From the NCBI RefSeq assembly GCF_021730395.1, contig NC_069362.1:67349501-67413500 (forward strand): 64,000 nucleotides of DNA, read 5' to 3'. Within the stretch, counting starts at the first letter, position 1. Every line of letters starts with the position of its first letter. Position numbers and translations under genes: made by a program. This DNA is from Mercenaria mercenaria. Taxonomy: Eukaryota > Mollusca > Bivalvia > Venerida > Veneridae. This document shows, piece by piece, positions 51,501 through 60,500 of the stretch. The notes below the pieces were generated by a model, which saw only the letters and a program-made list of their open reading frames with translations, was not told the origin of the DNA and searched no databases.

Positions 51501-54500
51501 AGGAATGATAAATTTCTGCTATGTAATATATAGTAATTTGCTAAACAAACTTACCTCCCTCATACTTTCTGCTAGAAGGTTTGTATCTGTTGGCAGGAGG
51601 GAGGGTAGTAGTAGATGACCACTGTCAAACTGTAGTGCCACCTCAAACTTGTTGAGTAGACTGAGGATATACTGACCGATCCTGTCCGAGTTCTTGTACA
51701 GCTGGTACATATCCTTCAACTTCATTATACCTGAATAGACAGAATAACCAATTACAGCAACTGAAGGACAATCACTTCTGATTTACAATGACATCATTAC
51801 AGTAACTATCTATGGTTACAAATGTTTCACCATTACAGTAATTATCTAAAGTCATAAATAACTTACTATTACAGTAACTGAAGGACAATCACCTTTGATT
51901 TACACTGTCACCATTACAGTAATTATCTCTAGTCATAAATAACTTACTATTACAGTAACTGAAGGACAATCACCTTTGATTTACACTGTCATCATTACAG
52001 TAATTATCTATAGTCATAAATAACTTACTATTACAGTAATTGAAGGACAATCGCCTTTGATTTACACTGTCACTATTACAGTAATTATCTATAGTCATAA
52101 ATAACTTACTATTGCAGAAATTGAAGGACAATCACCTTTGATTTACACTGTCACCATTACAGTAATTATCTATTGTCATAAATGACTTACTATTGCAGAA
52201 ATTGAAAGAAAAAAACATTCACCTCTGTTTGAAATATCACCATTACAGTTATTGTCACGTTGAGCACAGACTTACCATTTCTACAGAACTGCTGTACCTC
52301 TTTGATTGAAACAACCCTAGCAAGCTGATCACACAACCATTGTGGCTCCAGGAAATACTGATCCCTTAATGCCATGTCCTCAAAATGGCACAATACGCCT
52401 ACAATATGGTAAAATGTTAAACAATTGCTGTAATGTTTAATACAAACATATCTGCATCATAAAAATGTCTACCTGAATGGTATTAACTCAACCATATATT
52501 TCAACAAGAGCTGTTACATTCTGATGCTGGATACCAGTAGTGAAACAGGACACATCTGGTTACCATAGTAACCACAGTTTTTGCCATAGCATCAAAATAA
52601 AAGGACCCACATATCTCCATATTGTTCTCTGTCAATGCACAAAGTTTCATGAAAAAAAATCCTATATACTTATATTTATCTCAGGATCCCACTTCAAGTA
52701 GTCAAGCTAAAAAACATTTTTAAAAAAATCTGAAAAGCAAACTATGCACCATTTTCATGAAGAAATCTTGTGGCTTGATTAAGGTCCTCTTTATTTCTAA
52801 AACTTGTTGTTGAGTCATCCTTAGACATTTCTTCCATCACATTCAGTCTGAAATAATCATTGTACATACATCTTACATCAGGTTATTATTTTTATAAGTT
52901 TGTGTGATGATAAATTCTCAATTTGTGACACATAGTGAATTTATTGTTGCGGAAAAATTATCAATAGATTTCACAGAATTTATACATGTGATCATTACAA
53001 GAATTTTGTAATGTTCTTAACATTATGACTAAATTATCTTATATTCTAATATGCTTTTCTCTGTTATAACACTCCTATGCTAACGTAACATTCAGTGACG
53101 TCAATGTTTTTGTTGCGACCAAGAATGAGAGCCACTATATTTTATCTACTGTTTTAGATTAAGGGCATATTAGAATCGAAATAATTTATAGCAAAACCGT
53201 GTTTTAACACTATTTATACACTTGGGTGGTAATAAGTCGTACAAATAATTTCACTCAGGCTTCGCCCCCATGAAATTATTGAGCCCGACATTATAACTGC
53301 CCATCGTGCATAAATAGTGTTAAAACACTTTTTTATTATAAATTGTTTTTTAAACAATGATGATTTATATTATCAAACAGTACTTCTACAAAGAAACATT
53401 CAAGACCATCAGAATCTTTAACAGCTGGATACTTATGTTGTCACATCTAATATTTTGGATTAGAAATTATAATAACATTAGTGTTATCAGGTAGTCTAAC
53501 CAGAGTTCAACTAGAGAATGTTGAAAAATATGTGTGCAGACCCTGAATACATCAGTCTGAGTATTAAGTGAATGTTTGAAATGGGTACAGGCACATCAAT
53601 CTTCTAGATATGAAGTTTACACTTTTGACATTAAAACTGTAATTATTCAAGTTGGCATTACCTTCTTTTATAATGCAAAAGAAATGATCTTTTAGTTGTT
53701 ACTAACATAGGAACCATCTTCATACAACATTTGGTAAGAATATAGCTAATAAAATTCAGGTTTTGTAAAGTCTATTTGTAAATACCAGATATAGAATATT
53801 GATTATAACGGCTCTGCACATTTTAATTAAGGCCATGCACAACAGAAGTATAAGAAGTCCTTATGACATTAACTTACAGATATGAATTAGAATCTAGGAC
53901 CGGTTCCCTGTTGCTGTTCTTCCTTTGCCTCACTATCTCAGTTATAACTGACTGTAACTTCATGTACTTCTTTGGTACTTTGTGACCTAACAGAGACTCA
54001 CTCTTACGTGCTGAAATCATAATATAATAAACTGAATTTTGTTTCTTGTCTGTTGGTTTTGATTTGTAATATGCAGTAATCTTACACAGAGGTGTAAACT
54101 TTTTAGTTTCTGTATCTCATGCCTGTCAAAGTCAGTTTTACAGAAAAGGCCAATAAAGTAAAGTAGAAATAAAAAAAACTTTTATTGTTTTTCATTTTGG
54201 TTGGGTTTAAGGTCACTATCGTCACAATTATAGGACATGTGGTGACTTTCCATCTTTTGATGGTGGAAGAAGACCCAGGTGCCCCTTCTTGTACCATTTC
54301 ATCAAGAGCGGGCACCTGAGTAAAACAAAAAAAATCCTTCTGTATGCTAGAGGGATGGCTTCCTCACACAAAGAAGTCAATGCCTTGCGCAAGGCTCATA
54401 CCAACATTGGTGAGGTGCAAGTTATTTGAAAGTCAGCAACCATAACCACTCGGCAACAGAGGCCTAATAATAAAACACTAGTTAATGAGCTCCAGAATTT

Positions 54501-57500
54501 CAAACAAATGTACACAGCACTATGTAGAGCCACAGCTTTTTCTAAAAATACTCCATTTCCAGCATTTAATTATGATTTCACAGATGTGAGACGATTATGA
54601 CAATACTAAGAGTCATCCATTAATTAGTACCACATGGTCAGTACAGTAATACACATTCTCACCATACTAATCAATAACTTCTGATCATTTATCGATATCT
54701 ATATAACATACAATTGTCCAGTTTTGGCTGTTTCATAAAAGCTATTTTATATAACAAAAGGGCTATGAATGCCTTGTATTGCTCATCTGACCTAGTTCTT
54801 ACCTCAGATACCTAATATCCAATAAGACCTATATTTCACTGACATATGAGCCGCGCCATGAGAAAACCAATATCGTGGGTTTGCGACCAGCATGGATCCA
54901 TACCAGCCTGCGCATCTGCGCAGTCTGGTCAGGATCCATGCTGTTCGCTAACAGTTTCTCCAATTCCAATAGGCTTTAAAAACGAACAGCATGGATCCTG
55001 ACCTGACTGCGTGGATGCGCAGGCTGGTTTGGATCCATGCTGGTAGCAAACCCACTATGTTGGTTTTCTCATGGCACGGCTCATGCAGGCAGAATCTATT
55101 AATCAAAGTTTTCTATGCTATGACCTAGAGACCTAGTTGTTGATCAAGAAAGTCTGAACAAGACAAATATTCAACAAAAAACTAGATGCCCACAGCCAAC
55201 ATGTTGAGCCTGCCAGCTGTCAAAAGCAAAAGAGCACAGAGTTTTGATCTTTGACCTCAATAACCTTGTCCTTTAAGCTACCAATCTGGTACTTGCAAGT
55301 GACACACCGTGTCATTGAGGCAAACATATGTGCCAAGTTATTTAAGAATCTCTTGATCCATAGATAAGTTACAGCCCATACAAACTTGGACGGATGGTCA
55401 CATGTACGCACATACACCAAACCGCCAGTGTGACAACTATGTCGAGCTCACCGCCAGCGGGCTCAACAAAAATCTCGGAGATCTGAAAACAAATGTAGCT
55501 TCTAAACTGTTAACAAGGTTCTTCCTATTGACCTTATTTTTGACTTCAGCTGATACAGTTTTGTTTGTACCTAGATTTCTTAAAGATAGATAGTATGACT
55601 GTTTCAGGCAAATCAGGTTGAAAATCAAGGTTTCTGGATTATAACCAGATTTTTCTCTGATTTTTCCTGGTGACCCAGTTTATGACCACAGATGACACAG
55701 TTTCAATTCTGACCTAGATTTCATAGTTCAAGTGTTAACAAGATCTGTTTTGTACCTGACCTAGTGATCTAGTTTTTAATCCAATAAAACCAGTTTTAAA
55801 TATTACCTAGATTTTATAGACATATTCTGGCAAAGTTTCATATAGATCAAATAGAAAATGTGGCCTCAGACTGTAAATAATTTTTTCTTGGATTTGAAAA
55901 AGTGACCAAGTTTTTGACCCAAGATGACCCAGATTCAAACTCAACCAGGATACTGTTGTGGAAAACCTTTTGGTCAAGTTTCATGAAGACTAAGCCAAAA
56001 TTGTGACCTGTAGACTGTGAACACTAAAACTTATAGCAATGTATGACAACAGACACAAGTATCACAATATCCTACATTCAGCACTTTGCACATTCTACAT
56101 GCACTAAAAAAACTAAATTTAAAAATATCTTACTTGGATGTTTCAACAGGAACACTGTATCATAGATCAGCTTCTGTAGCTTGTCCATATTGGTGGCTTT
56201 CTTACATGCAGCCACATTTATGACATCAATAACAAGTGGTAGACCAACATTGTAGTTATCTATCCTCTTATACTTCTCCTTTATCAAGGTATTCATGGAA
56301 GTTTCCCAGTTAGCTGGGAAGTCTCTCCGCCGTTTTTGTATCTCATCAAGGTGAGTACCCACAATAATGACAGGAGAACCTGGTGCCTGGGCCTGTAACA
56401 GACACATCAAAACATGTCAGCTGTCTAACATAGTACAGGTAATCTGTGACCTGTCTTCATTTAATACATATGTTACAAAAGTGAATTATGCTTGCACATA
56501 AAAGAAAGGTTTCTTCATGCACACTGGAAGTGCACTTTAATACACCCTTCCTGGTCCTCAATTTGATACAAACTATTGACTGTTTTCAAAAACAAAACAT
56601 CTCCCCATGTGAAACTGAAACTGAAACTGAGTAATTTGATTAAACGCCTATTTCTATAAAGTGACATATTCAATGGCGTTGTACATAATAATAACAGTAA
56701 TAATAACGACAATATTAATAATAACAATCATAACAGCCTTATTCAAACAAAAAGTCATGACCACACCACTCTTCCTGACGTTATCTTATCCCTATTGCGA
56801 ATACCAGTGCTTAAAGCATTACATGGTATGCCCAGATGGGCTGCATATAGAGGTTCAAACCCCCCGATTAATGGTGCTATCAAAGACTATTTGCAAAAAA
56901 AAAAAAAAGAAATTCCACACACAACCCTATCCATGGAGCCTGTACCAACAATTACTTGTAATTAAACAAACCTTAAAAATACAAATGTTGAAATGTAAAA
57001 CCTTTTACAAAAATTTAAAAACTATCACTTGCTGAAGTCGCATATAAAACAGTTATCAAAAAATTTAAAACAATGACACGAAGTCTCTGAAATACAGTGT
57101 CTTAAGATTTTTTTTGAATGTGTCAAGTGATTTACTGTTGCGTAGTTCTAACGGCAGCTCATACCAGTTTTGGAGCAATAGTACAGAAACCTCTATCATT
57201 GGATGTTTTGCACTTGTTGTATGGAACATGAAATTCAAAATTTTCTGATGATCTCAAACCTTGTCTACTAGCAGTATACTGTGTAAGCAATTCTGTTAAA
57301 TACATTGGTGCTCTGCAAATGTGAAAGCTATACATGAAAGAAAGTATCTGTGCTTTAGTACAGCAAATGTTTTCATGAAAAAGAATGTGGTACTGATCAT
57401 CCCTATGAAGTTTCATTCAACTTCCACCATATGGACAAATTTTATTCTGTAAGGGGACTCAAGATAAAATGTGCTCCATGCTGCCCATACCCCTCTCCAT

Positions 57501-60500
57501 ATTCCTCCCACAATTATTCACCATATCAAAAAAAATGAAACTTTGAAAGATCAAAATTGATATCATTTCTGACACAATGTATTTTTTCCCATATTCTACA
57601 CTTTGCTGCTGCTGCATATCCTCAAACAAGACCACTAACATTGTCTTTTTAGCAGTGTGCAAAATGACGTACTTGACAGGTTTTTCAAGCAACTTCTGTG
57701 AAGTATGTTTATTGAAATGCTGCTTAGTCTGTCAAGTACACCAATTTGAACTTTATTGAAAAGACAATGTTAATAGTCATGTTTGAGAATCTACAATCAG
57801 CAGCATAGCATGAAAGTTATTGCTATTACCTTTCAAACAGAAAAGGCAAGACCAAATTTTTTCGAACTTCGAAATTTTCTCATTCTGGCATTAACTGAAT
57901 CAGTATTGTCTATATTCAGGAGATATGACGGTTACCTGTATATTTACTAGCCACTGTCTTAGTTCATCTACACCTGGCTCACCATCCTTGAGGCTCCACA
58001 CCACCAAATAGAGAGATCTGGGACTTAAGAAATACTGATGTGTGGCATAATACTCTGTCTGAAACAAAATAACGTCTCTTGTTTATACTAATCTATTTAA
58101 AGTAGGAAACAATCAAGTGTTAAATTACAGTATCAGAACCTTTAAAAACAATCAGCAAAAATATCTATATTGAAAAATCAATATTAACTACAAGTAATTT
58201 GATTTCTACAGGTACTGATTTTTCTTGAGTACAAATACTTTCTGTGTAAAGTATAAAACACATCAATAAAATGTGACCAAAGTATGAATTATGATCTCTC
58301 TTATTACTGAATCGAAGAATTTTTTGTATTTTAGGATAAAACAAGAGCTGTCAGAGGACAAAAACCTGCCTTGTCAGTTCATCACAGTGAATAAGTGTGT
58401 GAAGTTTCAAATCATTCCCACAAGTGGTTGCTGAGATACCAGCTTACATACACAAACTTTTCCAAATTGGATGCCAACACTGGTGCTGATGCCAACAAAT
58501 AGGCAAGTATAACAGCTCTACCTATTCTTCGAATAGTCAAGCTAAAAACCCAAACATTTATGACAATTTCTGTAATCTTAACCAAGTATTTGGAACTGAG
58601 TAGAAAATAGGTGCAGCATGACAGTTAAATAGGGTCAGAAAATGCATCTGGAAATAAAAAGCAGTGGCAGATGACAACATACAGCAGGTAACCAATTAAT
58701 GCAGTAAAGAAGAAAATTTGTTGGGAGAAAGTGACCATGGATGGTAGGTGACTGCTGATAAAAAGTAACCATTAGCACAAGCTGGACTGTAAATACTGCC
58801 TTCAACTCTCTTCAACTCTAAAAACTTTCTAAATTCTGTATCTCATTTGAATCCCTTCATCTTTCATAAATCAGTAACAATTCAGCTTTCTACGAAAAGC
58901 TGATACTGATGTCTAACTGTGGAGGCAAGGATGCCATGGGGTATAAAAACTTGACCCCACTGTCGATCTGCTGTGTCCTATTTACAGTGATCACCTCAAC
59001 AATGCTCCTGTTATCTAAAGGTCACACAACACTGCACACAGGTCAAGTTATATTCTACAAAGATGAATAAAGCTGAGATTACTGACACAAACAAAATATC
59101 TCTAACGATAAATAAAATCCTCTGGGACAGCTTTTATTTTTTACATCATTGGTTCCTATGTCGTACCTGTCCAGCAAAATCCCAAGTCCTGAACTCTACT
59201 GTTCCATGACTGCCCTCTAAGATAAGCTGACAGATGTCTATACCAACAGTAGATAATGGTTTACCATCCCTGGTGGTGAATGTTGCTGTGCTGTCCTGTC
59301 TCTGGTTGTAATGCTACAAGTATATTCATAATCACAAGTACAATGCTGATTTGGACAAACTCCTCTTAGTCATAAGTAAGCGAACAAGCGGACTATCTTT
59401 GTCCTATATTATGAAACTCAATACTTGCACAAGAAAACTATAAAAGATTTAACAATATATACACAGCAAATTTCATTAAAATCAAGGGACATAACTTTCA
59501 TGCTACTTGAGCAATTTTACAAATTATTGCACATTACTGTAATCTTGCACCACTCACTTCAGCATTGATAGCTCAAAAACCAGACTTGACTTGAGCAATT
59601 TATGTTGTCCACTGCCAATTTCCCTATATTTCTATGTATGGATTTAATACTTGAAAACATGTGACTTTAAGAGATCAGAGTTTTACTGTATATAAAATAC
59701 ATGCTAGTTACATTAAGTTTGCTCAAGAACTGAGGTCTTTAACTAGTCTTTGGAAATACTGAATATTGCCAATTTGTACATTTAACAGTACAGAAACAAG
59801 AGTGGCAGACTGTCACAAAATACGCCCGTCATCGAATCTGGCCTAATTTAAGGGCCATAATCCAAGAGTGCCTGGAGCAATTTGGCTGGTTATCAAACTT
59901 GGGCCAAGATATTTTGCCCACAAACATTGTCAGCATGTTTGGTGAAGATCGGATGAAAACTGTTCAACTTAGAGAGCGGACAAGGCTAAATTAGCAATTT
60001 TTCAAGTAATTCAAGGGCCATCTTTCAGGAGTGCCTGGGGTAATTTTGCTGGTTATCAAACTTGGCCGAGACATTATGCCCACAAATATTGTCACCAAGT
60101 TTGGTGAAGATCGGATAAAAACTGTTCAACTTAGAGAGCGGACAAGGCTAAATTAGCAATTTTTCAAGTAATTCAAGGGCCATAATTCAGAAGTGCCTCG
60201 GGTGATTTTGCTGGTTATCAAACTTGGCCGAGATATTATGCCAACAAATATTGTCAACAAGTTTGGTGAAGATTGGATGAAAACTGTTTGACTTAGAGGG
60301 CGGACAAGGCTAAATTTGCAGATTTTCGAGTAATTCAAGGGCCATAACTCAAGACTGCCTTGGGGGGATTTTGCCGGTTATCAAACTTTGCCGAGATATT
60401 ATGCCCAATAACATTGTTAATAGGTTTGGTGAAGATCGGATGAAAACTGTTTGACTTACAGAGTGGACATGCTTTTGGACGCTGACTATCGCCCGCCACG

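Noticed and set aside
56661-57035. 124-residue plus-strand frame
   Set aside because: It lies in the antisense 3' UTR of a truncated LINE and consists of AT-rich simple sequence.
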